Source of the DNA: JBGSTR01 sp963707135
GTDB taxonomy: Bacteria; Pseudomonadota; Gammaproteobacteria; Chromatiales; Chromatiaceae
DNA length: 64,000 nt
Assembly (NCBI GenBank): GCA_963707135.1
Contig: CAVPOY010000038.1
Coordinates: forward strand, 1 to 64,000
Direction: 5' to 3'
The first letter of the stretch is position 1. Every line of letters begins with the position of its first letter. The translations under genes were made by a program, and so were the position numbers. The notes beneath the pieces are model-generated. The model was not told where the DNA came from, did no database searches, and was given only the letters and a program-made list of their open reading frames with translations. Below are positions 27,703-36,469 of the stretch, one piece after another.

Positions 27703-28325
27703 AGTGGATTCACTTCTGGTTGTTGGCTTGCCGGCATGAAATCAAGGACGTCCCGCACGGTCTGGCGCGGAACCCGGATGCCCTGTTCGTCACGCAGCCG
27801 CTGCCAAGCGTCCTCGGCCGACAGCGGCTGTGGCTGCAAGGCGCGGACGAAGGAAGTGACGTCTTCGATATAGGCCCAGGGATAAACCAGCCAGCGCCAT
27901 TTCCGGACGCGCTTTGCGACAAAATCTGCGTTGAAGTGGGTGACGGCCTTTTCATGGAGCACCGCCGTCCTCATCGCGCGCGGCGCGAAACCGTCGAGGT
28001 AGCGCGCCACGGCGGCCAGGGTGTCGCCGCTGTCGTTGACGTCGTCGACGACCAGCACCGCCAGGCCGTGGACGTCGGTGTTGAGCGGATAGCGAATCAC
28101 CACTTCGCCCTGCTTGCGGGTGGCGGTGTAGTGCTCGACCTTGATGCCGGTAAGGCGGTCGAGATGCAGGAAATCGCACACCAGCCGGGCCGGTACGTAG
28201 CCCCCCCGGCCGATGGCGACCACGATGTCCGGGTGAAAACCTGCGTCCTTGACTAGCCGGGCGAGGTCGCGTCCGAGGCGGTAGGTTGTCTTCCAGGAAA
28301 CCAGTGTGCATGCCGGAAGCGACAT
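27699..28325 (-). CDS. Purine-type phosphoribosyltransferase
   Basis: 208 residues, type I PRT fold. The PRPP loop is VLVVDDVNDSGDTL at about residues 90-103; the N-terminal part has IVVAIGRGGYVPARLVCDFL. The extended C-terminus contains KWRWLVYPWAYIEDV, common in xanthine/hypoxanthine-guanine-type enzymes of archaea and some bacteria. It is coupled by ATGA overlap to the ahcY remnant, which suggests a former role in salvaging the purine released from S-adenosylhomocysteine. Substrate is inferred. Confidence 0.82.
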   Translation of the reverse strand: MSLPACTLVSWKTTYRLGRDLARLVKDAGFHPDIVVAIGRGGYVPARLVCDFLHLDRLTGIKVEHYTATRKQGEVVIRYPLNTDVHGLAVLVVDDVNDSGDTLAAVARYLDGFAPRAMRTAVLHEKAVTHFNADFVAKRVRKWRWLVYPWAYIEDVTSFVRALQPQPLSAEDAWQRLRDEQGIRVPRQTVRDVLDFMPASQQPEVNPL

Positions 28326-28591
28326 TGTCGTGAACTCCAGTTCTGTCTCTGCTTGAAGGGTAGCCGATCCCTATTCCGGCGGGCGTGGCCTACGTTTATG
28401 AAACGGCCTGCCACGGTAGGAGCGCCGCGCGCGGCGCGAATGCCACGCCCCCGTTACGGACGCGACGTCCGCTTCTGCGCAAACGTTGCATTCGACCCGC
28501 GAGCGGGCTTCCTACCGGGCTATTTCACGGTGATCGTTACACGTCCGAGATCATCCGCAACCAAGACCACGCCAACCGCGGAGTCAGACTC

Positions 28592-29359
28592 ATGAAGCAT
28601 TCCGTTGCCCAACGTATCCACGTCGGTACTTCCGGCTGGTCCTATGGCCATTGGCGGGGACCGTTCTATCCGCCGGGGCTGGCGGAAGGACAGTGGCTGC
28701 GTTATTACGCCGAACGCCTTCATACGGTGGAGATCAACAACACCTTCTACCGACTTCCCCCGCCAGCCAGTTTGAACGGTTGGCGCGATGCAGTCGCAGA
28801 CGATTTCGTGTTCAGCGTCAAGGCAAGCCGCTTCATAACCCACATGAAAAAGCTCAGAGAGCCCGACGTTACGCTGGCGCCATTCTTCGCCTGCATCGAC
28901 GCGCTGGCCCCCCGGCTGGGACCCATACTGTTTCAGATGCCGCCCCGCTGGCGGCTCGACCTCGAACGGCTGCGCCAGTTCCTGGTTGCCCTGCCCGGCG
29001 AATACCGCTACGCCTTCGAGTTCCGCGATCCGAGCTGGTGGGTCCGAGACGTGTACGGCCTGCTGGCCAGGCACGCGGCCGCATTCTGCATCCACGATCT
29101 CGGTGGAGTGGTGTCACCCCGGGAAGTGACCTGCGACTTCGTCTATTTGCGTCTGCACGGGCCGGACGGGCCTTATCGGGGGCGCTATGACCGTGCCACG
29201 CTGGCGGGCTGGGTCGATGCCTGCTCCGCCTGGGCAGCAGAAGGGCGATCGGTGCATTGCTACTTCAACAATGACGAACGGGGATATGCCGTACTGAATG
29301 CGCAGGAAATGCAGGAATTGATGCACGCGTGGGAGAGTCAAATGAGTTGCCATAAATGA
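28592..29359 (+). CDS. DUF72 family protein
   Basis: 255 residues from ATG 28592 (MKHSVAQRIHVGTSGWSY). TIM-barrel-like DUF72 marks: GTSGWSYGHW, AERLHTVEINNTFYRLP, FSVKASRFITH, ILFQMPPRW, FEFRDPSWW, DFVYLRLHGP and CYFNNDERGYAV. The biochemical role is not established for the family. A longer open frame from 28385 has no supporting start. Intact and monocistronic. Confidence 0.9.
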   Translation: MKHSVAQRIHVGTSGWSYGHWRGPFYPPGLAEGQWLRYYAERLHTVEINNTFYRLPPPASLNGWRDAVADDFVFSVKASRFITHMKKLREPDVTLAPFFACIDALAPRLGPILFQMPPRWRLDLERLRQFLVALPGEYRYAFEFRDPSWWVRDVYGLLARHAAAFCIHDLGGVVSPREVTCDFVYLRLHGPDGPYRGRYDRATLAGWVDACSAWAAEGRSVHCYFNNDERGYAVLNAQEMQELMHAWESQMSCHK

Positions 29360-29553
29360 ATCCGTAGCCACGCTCCTCCCGATCATAGGATAGGCGCGCC
29401 CGCATGAGGCGTACCCCGAGGGATTGACCCCAGAACCCGTCATCGGAACCCTATGGCACTCCCCGAAAGGGGGGATATCCAATGCTAGGGTCCGATGGGC
29501 GGGTCGGGCCGGCGCTACGCCGTGAAGGTGGGTTGGGATCGCTACAGCTCGGC

Positions 29554-30483
29554 TCAGGCCAACATGCCACGTACGATTAGATCCACCGCCTCTTCGGGCG
29601 TGAGCCCGCGCGCCATGAGGGTTTCCAGCTGGTGCTTATCGACGCTCCCGATGGCCGCTTCGTGTGTCACCTTTGCTTGAGGATGACGCACTCGTACCTC
29701 TGGGATGGCGCTCGCCTCGGCTCGGTCTCGCACGACCTCCAGGCAGTCCACGTGTCCGCGCGCACCTGTAGCGTTTCCTTCCATGATGCCAACGATCTCT
29801 GCGCGGGCCTCGTCTCTCACCGCGACCCGCGTCTTCACCAACCCCCGCGCACCCGGGCCGGCGAGCACCACGCCCTCTCGGATACGAATCGCATCGGTTC
29901 CGACGCCATAGACTCGGCTCGTGAGCTCGGCCACTGCGGCCTCCCCCACCTCGACCGAATAGTCGATGTCCAGGCGACCCACCCGCCCCTGGATCAGGCT
30001 GAAATCGGCAAGATAGCGCGAACCTTTCTCGAGGATCACGCGGGCCCGGGGCGTCACCTCGATGACGCCGGTTGCTCCGTGATAATGGGCCTCCCGGTAG
30101 GTCAGCACGGCACCCTCTTGCAGCCTGACTGTGCCCTGCATGGCATGGTGCGCTTCCCGCGGCGTGGCAAAAAGGCAGTGAGACCAAAGGGTGGCCTGCG
30201 CGCCGGCCTTGACGATGACATCGAGTCGCACGTTCTGCACGCCGAGCTGCTCGAATAGCCCGAAGCACAGATGCACCGGCTGCGCGACCTTTACACCGGC
30301 ATCGACGACAAGGTGGCCGACGATTCCGGCCTCGGATGCCTCCGCTGCCAGCTGCACCCCTGGCAGGGAACGCAGGCTCGCCAACTGGTGACCGTAGGCG
30401 ACCAGGTGAGGTGACTCGGGCAAGGGCGGGGCCTGCCAGCCGGCTGCATGAAAAAGTTCGAGGAGCGGTCTGAATTTAGCCAT
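29554..30483 (-). CDS. SufB/SufD-like scaffold of a minimal SUF system (SmsB type)
   Basis: 309 residues from ATG 30483. Right-handed beta-helix SufBD domain: LRLDVIVKAGAQATLWSHC, GAVLTYREAHYHG, RVGRLDIDYSVEV, GNATGARGHVDCLEV, VTHEAAIGSVDKHQLETLMARG and a terminal TPEEAVDLIVRGML. The short length and a partner ATPase alone, without SufA, SufS, SufE or a second SufBD protein, fit the two-gene minimal systems (SmsCB). It overlaps the ATPase gene by 8 bp. Confidence 0.83.
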   Translation of the reverse strand: MAKFRPLLELFHAAGWQAPPLPESPHLVAYGHQLASLRSLPGVQLAAEASEAGIVGHLVVDAGVKVAQPVHLCFGLFEQLGVQNVRLDVIVKAGAQATLWSHCLFATPREAHHAMQGTVRLQEGAVLTYREAHYHGATGVIEVTPRARVILEKGSRYLADFSLIQGRVGRLDIDYSVEVGEAAVAELTSRVYGVGTDAIRIREGVVLAGPGARGLVKTRVAVRDEARAEIVGIMEGNATGARGHVDCLEVVRDRAEASAIPEVRVRHPQAKVTHEAAIGSVDKHQLETLMARGLTPEEAVDLIVRGMLA

Positions 30484-31192
30484 GACAGCTGCCCCCGTCG
30501 CAGCGCCGGCAGGTGCGCTGGCGGTAGTTTGCCAGTACCGCCGCGGCCTCACCCGAGCAGACGACGCGCCCGCCACAGAGCTGGGAGGCGCGATCCGCGT
30601 GAACCGCAACCTCGGCCTGATGGGTGATGAGGAGCACCGTGCTCCCGGTGGCCCGCAGGGCTTCGATCACGTCGAGGATCTCCTCGATGGACAGCAGGTC
30701 GATTCCCGCCGTGGGTTCGTCGAGGATGGCGAGCTTAGGTTCCATCGCAAGCACCGCGGCGAGTTCCACCCGCTTTCGCTCACCCCCGCTAAGGGTCGTG
30801 TCCACCGCCCTTTGGGCATAGGTCCCCGGGTCCAGACCCACCCGGCGCAGGCCATCTTCGACTTCCGCACCACGGCTGCAAATATGCAGATAGTCCTGTA
30901 TCGTCAGCCCCTCGAAACGCGCCGGCTCCTGCCACGCCAGGGTGATACCGAGACTGGCGCGCCGGTGCATGGGCAAGTCACCGATGGACTGGCCCTGGAA
31001 AAGGATCTCGCCGGTTCCGGGTCGGTAGCCCTCGCACCCCATAATCGTGTAGGCCAAACTGGACTTGCCCGAGCCGTTGGCACCGAGGAGGCCGTGGATC
31101 TCCCCTTTCGCTAACTGCAGGTCCAGACCGTCCAGGATCTGCTTGCCGTGCAACTCGAGTCGTATGCCGTTGAGCGTTAGCAGATTGTCCAT
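30476..31192 (-). CDS. SufC-like ABC ATPase of a minimal SUF system (SmsC type)
   Basis: 238 residues. Walker A GANGSGKSSL, Q-loop region AWQEPARFEG, ABC signature LSGGERKRVELA, Walker B LAILDEPTAGID and H-loop LLITHQAEV are all intact. Powers Fe-S cluster assembly on the SufBD partner. The last residues TCRRCDGGSCHG contain three cysteines and a His in CxxCxxxxCH spacing, which could bind a metal or cluster. First gene of the pair; no regulator seen upstream. Confidence 0.85.
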   Translation of the reverse strand: MDNLLTLNGIRLELHGKQILDGLDLQLAKGEIHGLLGANGSGKSSLAYTIMGCEGYRPGTGEILFQGQSIGDLPMHRRASLGITLAWQEPARFEGLTIQDYLHICSRGAEVEDGLRRVGLDPGTYAQRAVDTTLSGGERKRVELAAVLAMEPKLAILDEPTAGIDLLSIEEILDVIEALRATGSTVLLITHQAEVAVHADRASQLCGGRVVCSGEAAAVLANYRQRTCRRCDGGSCHG

Positions 31193-31432
31193 CGCGAGCC
31201 TCTAAGCTGCATGAATAGTCGGTGGCTGCGCTCGCCGGCGCCGGTCATGTCTGCCGTATTCGGATCATAAGGTTGGTTACAGCACCTCTCGGCCCAGCCC
31301 TCCGGTCGAACCGGGTCGCGGTTCTCGGCGCCGGCGGGAAGTCCCCGATGACCGAGAGGTGCCGCCCTCGGCAATATTGCAGCGCGGCTGGGGCAGCGCG
31401 CGCTGGGAAACGACCACTCGCGGGGTCGATGT

Positions 31433-32312
31433 TCATGCTCCGAGGCAACCGGAGGGCGCAAGGGTTGTGGCGAGCATCACCGCTTTAATGTCGCCGTGTC
31501 TCTCCCAACTGCCCGACCGGCGGTTGGCTGGGTTCAGCCAGTAGCGCTCGATACGCGTGCACAGGGTTGCGTAGGGCAACAACCGATGCAACTGCGCGCG
31601 AACCAGATCCGGCGCGGCGAATTCCGCTGGCCTGTCTGCGACTGGTCCAAGCATTCTCGGAAGGGCTTTCAGCCCGAGCGCCAGACCGAGCTCGCGGAAT
31701 GCCAGGCGTTACGCGGCATCGGGGGAGCGCAGGTCGGGGCTGGCATGCAGATCATGGAGCCCCGGCAGCGCCGCGTCCAGGACGCCGCGCAGGATATCCT
31801 CAAACATCAGCGCGTCAGCGGTCACAAGCCCCGCCAGCGTGTGTGCACTGGTCAGCAGGCCACCGACGCCAAGGGCGTCCTGGGTGGCGAGCGGGAGCCC
31901 TCGGCACATGTCCGCCAGGTTCGTGATCTCCGCGCCCAATTCCGCGCCGTGCACATCCCTGCGGTCGGCGCTCGCCGCCTGCACTTCAGCCAAGGTGGCG
32001 AGCGCGTCCAGCGGGTCGTGCTGCCCCATCGCCTCTACCAATGGTCGAGACAGGTCAGTGCTCATCTTCCAGTACATGCGACGTTGGCGGCCGGATTTGG
32101 GCACATAGGTGAAGCGCGCGTGGGCGGTCTTGGCGAGATCCTTCGCCCAGCGAAAGCAACTTGGTTCGCCGCTCGAGCTCGAGGAAATTGCACATGGCAA
32201 AGGCGTCCGGCCACAGGTAACGCACCGGAGTGCGCCCGCCGGTCAGCCCCGTCCGCTCCGCGAACGCGGTCATGATCGTCCGCACGAGTTCGGTTGTCGC
32301 CTGCTCGTCCAT
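31433..32312 (-). pseudogene. Six-hairpin glycosidase-like protein remnant
   Basis: Begins MDEQATTELVRTIMTAFAER and reads to RYLWPDAFAMCNFLELERRT, then loses frame. A second frame contains KDLAKTAHARFTYVPK, QRRMYWKMSTDLSRPLVEAM and LATQDALGVGGLLTSAHTLA. After another stop, a third frame ends RIERYWLNPANRRSGSWERH and KAVMLATTLAPSG. The blocks fit one uncharacterised protein of about 400 residues from which roughly 100 in the first half are deleted. I know no established function; the helical-hairpin likeness is tentative. Confidence 0.55.
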
Positions 32313-32360
32313 TGGTGCCAAGGTTCTGCCTTGCGGAAGCCGTTCAGTCCGTTGCGGCGA

Positions 32361-32876
32361 CTAACGCACTCGCCAGAAAGACATGAGCTGACCTTCGTCG
32401 TCGATCAGCGAAAAGATGTCGTGGTTGCCCCGAAACTGGTACTTGCGTACCAGGTCGGTTTCGGGACTGTACGCAATGAGTCGATCCCCGACGACGAAGA
32501 AGACGCACTCGCAGGACTGGAAGCGTCCGCCCCAGATCCGGGCTCGATTGCCCCGAATCACCACCGTCTCGCCGCCAGTGCCCCGCCAGCGACCTGTCAG
32601 GTCGGGCTGCGAGTCGCCGCCCTGTAGGTAACCGGGGGCCGGTCTGCCGCTGTAACGGGGCGGCGCCGAAGACCGACCCTTGGAGGTTTCAGGTGATGCT
32701 GGTAACAGGGGCCGCCCTTGATCAGTGCCAGGCATCGTCCAGGGCGGGCCGCCCGGCGCAATCTGCTGCCCGTGAGTTAGCGGGTGATGCAGGCCAATCA
32801 CCGATAACGCGATCCAGGCATTCAGACCCTTGCGCAGCCCTAGCGACAACCGCGGGATGTTGACGAAGATCAGCAT
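32361..32876 (-). CDS. Predicted exported small-domain protein, unknown function
   Basis: 171 residues if started at 32876 (MLIFVNIPRLSLGLRK). A hydrophobic stretch LNAWIALSVIGLHH may be a signal sequence; a Pro/Ser-rich linker follows. The C-terminal 80 residues (DLTGRWRGTGGETVVIRG, CECVFFVVGDRLIAYSPE, HDIFSLIDDEGQLMSFWRVR) look like a small beta-rich domain. I do not recognise it, and the start is uncertain. Confidence 0.42.
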   Translation of the reverse strand: MLIFVNIPRLSLGLRKGLNAWIALSVIGLHHPLTHGQQIAPGGPPWTMPGTDQGRPLLPASPETSKGRSSAPPRYSGRPAPGYLQGGDSQPDLTGRWRGTGGETVVIRGNRARIWGGRFQSCECVFFVVGDRLIAYSPETDLVRKYQFRGNHDIFSLIDDEGQLMSFWRVR

Positions 32877-33233
32877 GCCGATGGTTCCATGGGTCAATTC
32901 CGCGGAGCCGGGGTGAGCAATACGGTCTCGGTGGCGACGAGTACGCTGCCCCAACCTCTATCCTTTGCCTCGGGGCGATGAACGCGCGCGACGCGGGATC
33001 CGGAGCAACTGCGGCAACTTCGATTGTACGGCCGTTACGCGCGGGGACTACCCCCAGTGTCGACTCTATGGCTAAGTGTGGACCCTCAGGCAAAGGGAAA
33101 CGGCCCGCATTTGGTCAGCCAGTTGCCGTCTTGGCCGAGTTTTCATCCCGCCCACGCCGAGGGGCTCTGATCGACCCACTGCGGGCACGCAGGCGGGCGA
33201 CTCGACCGTCCTCAAAGGACGCCCACGACCCTA
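32877..33233. other. Intergenic, no gene supported
   Basis: Lies between two minus-strand genes; no recognisable ORF, repeat or promoter was found. Confidence 0.4.
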
Positions 33234-34712
33234 TTAGTCGACGGAGCGCACGGCCAGGGCTGCCGCTGGATCGGCAATCGACTGCCAGCGCATCAGTCGC
33301 GCCGCCGGGCGCTCGCGCCGGCTGAGCAACGGCATCAGACCTCGCGCCAAGAGTTCTTGGCCGGCCCGCTCTCCCAGCCAGGCCTCGGCGCAGGGATACA
33401 TGCGCCGCTCGCCGTCTTCGGTGTAGATCCAAGAGGGCAGATCTTCCACCTCGAGCTGCGCGCCCAGCTCCGTCGGCCACCCCGATTCTCGAAACGCTCG
33501 ACCGGCGAGCAAAGCGCAGGCCGCGCCGGGGTGACCCCACAGCAACGCCTGCCCGGGGTCGGCGCCGGCCATCTCATCGAACTCGAAGCGTTCCAGCGCA
33601 TCGGTGGCCCCGCCGTAGGGCAGTCGCAGGAGCATGCGCGGCGCGACCAGCCCGATCCAAGGCGCCAGAACGCTGTGGCGCAGGGCCTGCCAGCGCCGCT
33701 GGCTGTCCGCATCGAGGGGTTGCCAGTCATGGTGATCGGGCGTGAGGCACGGCGTGTCGCAGCCGAATAGCATCGGCGATGCGGTTGCCACCAAAGGCGC
33801 CCCGGTTGCAGCGGCCACTGTAGCCAACGACGCCAGCAGCGACACGTCCGCGCGCGACGCGGAGAACGCCTCGAGCGCGACGACCATCGACCAGCCGGGC
33901 TCGCCGGTGGCGTCGCGCTGCCGGTCGACAAGCGCCTTCCAAAGCCCGCTTCGCTCAAGCGCGGGTTCGGCAGCCATGGCGTCCAGCTCGGCGCGCGTGA
34001 CGTCGAACAGGTGAAGCTGCAGCTCGTCGTCCAGCTCGAGCCGACTCACCAAGAACTGCACCGTCCGCCAGAGCGCCTCCACCGTCTGGAAGCACGGGTG
34101 GTGCAGGAGATTGCGCATCTGCGCGGCGATTGCCGTGTCAGTGGCGCTCACGAGCTCAGCCTGACGCGATCCGACGCTCGGCACGATGTCGGGGGCGACG
34201 ATGCGCCGCAACAGCGCGTCCAAGGGCGAGGCAGCCGTTTCGGTCGTCGCTGGTGCGGGGGTTGCCGGGGATGTCGAGCGGCCCAGCAGCCTCTGCGTAA
34301 GGGCATCCAAGGACTCGGGGCCGGATTCGAGCAGCTCGGCTTGGGCCTCCTGGAAGCTAGCCGGGTCTAGGAGACGGCGGCGCAACGCGCGCGAGTGCGT
34401 GAAGATGTCGAGTCCGTCGAACAAACGGTCGGGGTGGAACTCCTCCATCGCACCGAAACTGATCCGAACGATCTCGCCGCCGGCCGCCAGCTCCACGGCC
34501 GGCGCGAGACGCTTGATCACGGCGTCGAGGTTGTCTACGTCGACCCGTAACGCCGAACGCGTCGCCAGCGCTCCCGGGTCGTCAAGGCCGCGGGTGCCGC
34601 GTCCGGAGAAGTCACCGCACAACAGGATGCGCATCGTCGCACCCCCATCGGGCCGCGGAACCGAGCGCGGACGAGACGCCCAGCCAAAATCGAGTTCCAG
34701 ACGTCCAGGCAT
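33234..34712 (-). CDS. TssB-TssC-like contractile sheath fusion protein
   Basis: 492 residues from ATG 34712 (GGAG about 12 bases upstream). The first 130 residues resemble TssB: MRILLCGDFSGR, ALRVDVDNLDAVIKRLAP and FGAMEEFHPDRLFD. After a Thr/Pro/Ala-rich linker, the rest follows TssC/VipB: LLHHPCFQTVEALWRTVQFL, ELQLHLFDVTRAELDA, MLLRLPYG, FEFDEMAG and LLWGHPGAACALLAGRAF. In type VI systems these two proteins together form the contractile sheath. No other secretion or phage tail gene is present in the window, so this is an orphan, and whether it assembles is unknown. Confidence 0.72.
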   Translation of the reverse strand: MPGRLELDFGWASRPRSVPRPDGGATMRILLCGDFSGRGTRGLDDPGALATRSALRVDVDNLDAVIKRLAPAVELAAGGEIVRISFGAMEEFHPDRLFDGLDIFTHSRALRRRLLDPASFQEAQAELLESGPESLDALTQRLLGRSTSPATPAPATTETAASPLDALLRRIVAPDIVPSVGSRQAELVSATDTAIAAQMRNLLHHPCFQTVEALWRTVQFLVSRLELDDELQLHLFDVTRAELDAMAAEPALERSGLWKALVDRQRDATGEPGWSMVVALEAFSASRADVSLLASLATVAAATGAPLVATASPMLFGCDTPCLTPDHHDWQPLDADSQRRWQALRHSVLAPWIGLVAPRMLLRLPYGGATDALERFEFDEMAGADPGQALLWGHPGAACALLAGRAFRESGWPTELGAQLEVEDLPSWIYTEDGERRMYPCAEAWLGERAGQELLARGLMPLLSRRERPAARLMRWQSIADPAAALAVRSVD

Positions 34713-35439
34713 TTTGCCGGCTCCAGGGGGGGCTTGCCGTCGACTCTGCGACAGCACCGCCGTGAAGGCAAGGCACAACGGAAACTTCGACCCCACCCGG
34801 CATCGTTGCGTGCCTCTATTGGCTAGTCAGCGCTCGCCGCGGTCGGTTCCCGCGTTCCCCAGGGCGCGAGAGGCGCTGATCGACCCTCTCCAGCCACCTG
34901 CGTCGACGCGCTGGCCTACCGTTGTCGGCGTCTCTCCGGCCCCCTGGTCCAGGGTCGCCACCGTCGGCAATTTGCTGAAGGACAAAACCGACCGGCGATG
35001 CATCGGTGAGCCTCGCGACAGTCTGAAGCAACCGAGATTGGCTGGATTGCACCCTGGCCGAAGGGATTGCGCCGATGGCGACTTCGGGTCGCCCTTTCGC
35101 GCCCCTCGCCGTCGGCGTCCGCCGCCACTTGCCCAGGTGCCTCTGACGAACCGCTGCGGTCATACGGGCTGGTCCCAGCAACGTCCGTCTTGGGAAGGTC
35201 AGCCGCCGCCACAGTTCGGGGCGTCTCGTCTTATCGGCAACAGAAAAGGCCCGATCCTACGTCGTTGCTTGATGTGAAGTGGGTGGTTTTCCGCCGCTGC
35301 GCGTGCATTTTAACGTTTCCGCCCCGATTTAGTCCCTAGCGGCAGCCTGAAATCGCTTCGAGGCCGCCACGCCAATCTTTGATTCACGGCACTTCATCCT
35401 GGAACGGCCTTGTTCAAGGTCAACAACGGGAGGTTTTTT
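34713..35439. other. Intergenic, no gene supported
   Basis: Short overlapping open frames only. GGGAGG at 35428-35433 is the ribosome binding site of the next gene. No repeat recognised. Confidence 0.4.
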
Positions 35440-36027
35440 ATGGGCCCGACTACTCCACCACGGAACCATCCTATGGCCACCGTCTGCGTTGCCAATTTCC
35501 CCAATGAGACCAGCGAGGCGGATATCCGGGAACTGTTTTCCGAATATGGTTCAATCCAGCGGGTGAGCTTGTTCTCTGCCGATCCCGATCGAAGATTGCA
35601 GAGCCACGGCTATTTTGACCTCAGTTCGCAGGACGCTCAGAGGGCGGTCGCCAGGGTGGATGGGCACCTGTTCAAGGGGTCGATCATCCGCGTCAGTCAC
35701 GTCCCCCACCAGCCGCTTTCCACCGAGGTCGCGCACGGCCATCCCGCAGGCGTAACGCAACCTGCGAATAGCGGGTCACCTCCCATTCTGGTCGGAAACC
35801 GGTATGAGGTCGCTACCGTGGAGAAAGCCTCTGCGCCCCAGGGTGGCCAGGAGGGAGACTGGTGTCGCTACGTGCTGTCGAGCGGGCGCTCCCAGATCAC
35901 CGGGTTACACCGCGGCACATTGGAAGAGGTCACGGAGTATGCGGCGAGCTGTGCGGAGCTTGTCAATTCGCGTGGCACTACAGGAAAGAGCGCTCGCACG
36001 TGCACATACAGCAAAAAAAACGTGTGA
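35440..36027 (+). CDS. RNA-recognition-motif (RRM) protein
   Basis: 195 residues from ATG 35440, six bases after GGGAGG; an in-frame TTG at 35410 is less likely. A single RRM occupies about residues 12-86: RNP2 is VCVANFP and RNP1 is SHGYFDLS, with one aromatic at the canonical position. A linker of about 30 residues leads to a second small region GNRYEVATVEKASAP...GDWCRYVLSSGRS...GTLEEVTEYAASCAELVN, repeated in other proteins only as far as I can guess. The final residues and the TGA stop lie in the MITE-like element that starts at 36023, so the natural C-terminus has been changed. Confidence 0.8.
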   Translation: MGPTTPPRNHPMATVCVANFPNETSEADIRELFSEYGSIQRVSLFSADPDRRLQSHGYFDLSSQDAQRAVARVDGHLFKGSIIRVSHVPHQPLSTEVAHGHPAGVTQPANSGSPPILVGNRYEVATVEKASAPQGGQEGDWCRYVLSSGRSQITGLHRGTLEEVTEYAASCAELVNSRGTTGKSARTCTYSKKNV

Positions 36028-36234
36028 TTAGCTCCGGGACTCAGCGCACGGGCTCGCGGCCCGAGCCACGGGCGGGCGCACGCCGCGCTTCGTGTTCATC
36101 AGCGGAGCTCGAAGGATGCCCCGGAATCCGATCCAGTTTCAGCCCGACCTGTCATTGCGTGAGCCAAACCGTGTTTGGATAGATGGCTCAGCATGGGCCG
36201 GGCCGCGGCCGGCTGAGCAATAGAGCTAGTCGCC
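36023..36234 (+). mobile_element. MITE-like deleted derivative of the IS1595-type element
   Basis: 212 bp. The left end GTGATTAGCTCCGGGACTCAGC and the right end, read inward GGCGACTAGCTCTATTGCTC, match the ends of the full elements at 3859 and 45461 with scattered changes. Inside, ATG at 36116 begins MPRNPIQFQPDLSLRE, the start of the transposase, and then the sequence jumps to the right end. No target duplication is visible, so it is old. It overlaps the last codons of the RRM gene. Confidence 0.72.
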
Positions 36235-36268
36235 TTCCGGGGGGAAGGCGCGACCTTTGAGCGACACG

Positions 36269-36469
36269 TTAATCCAGGACGAAAGAGACCTTCAGATCCA
36301 CGCGAAACAGAGTGATCTTGTTGTCTTTCACCACGACCTGTTGGCTTTTCACCCAGGCACCTTTGATGCCGTGAACACTCTTGGCGGCCGTCTTAACACC
36401 TTGGCGGATTGCATCTTCGAAGCTTTCTTCGGATTCGGCACTGATCTCAATGACTTTGGCTACAGACAT
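36269..36469 (-). CDS. Dodecin (flavin-binding)
   Basis: 66 residues from ATG 36469 preceded by GGAGAG. Reads MSVAKVIEISAESEESFEDA, then KGAWVKSQQVVVKDNKITLF and ends DLKVSFVLD. Dodecins form dodecameric shells that sequester flavins; the Trp and the Gln pair in the middle are the flavin-stacking region of the family. The longer frame to 36664 has no support. It ends just outside the MITE-like element. Confidence 0.93.
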   Translation of the reverse strand: MSVAKVIEISAESEESFEDAIRQGVKTAAKSVHGIKGAWVKSQQVVVKDNKITLFRVDLKVSFVLD

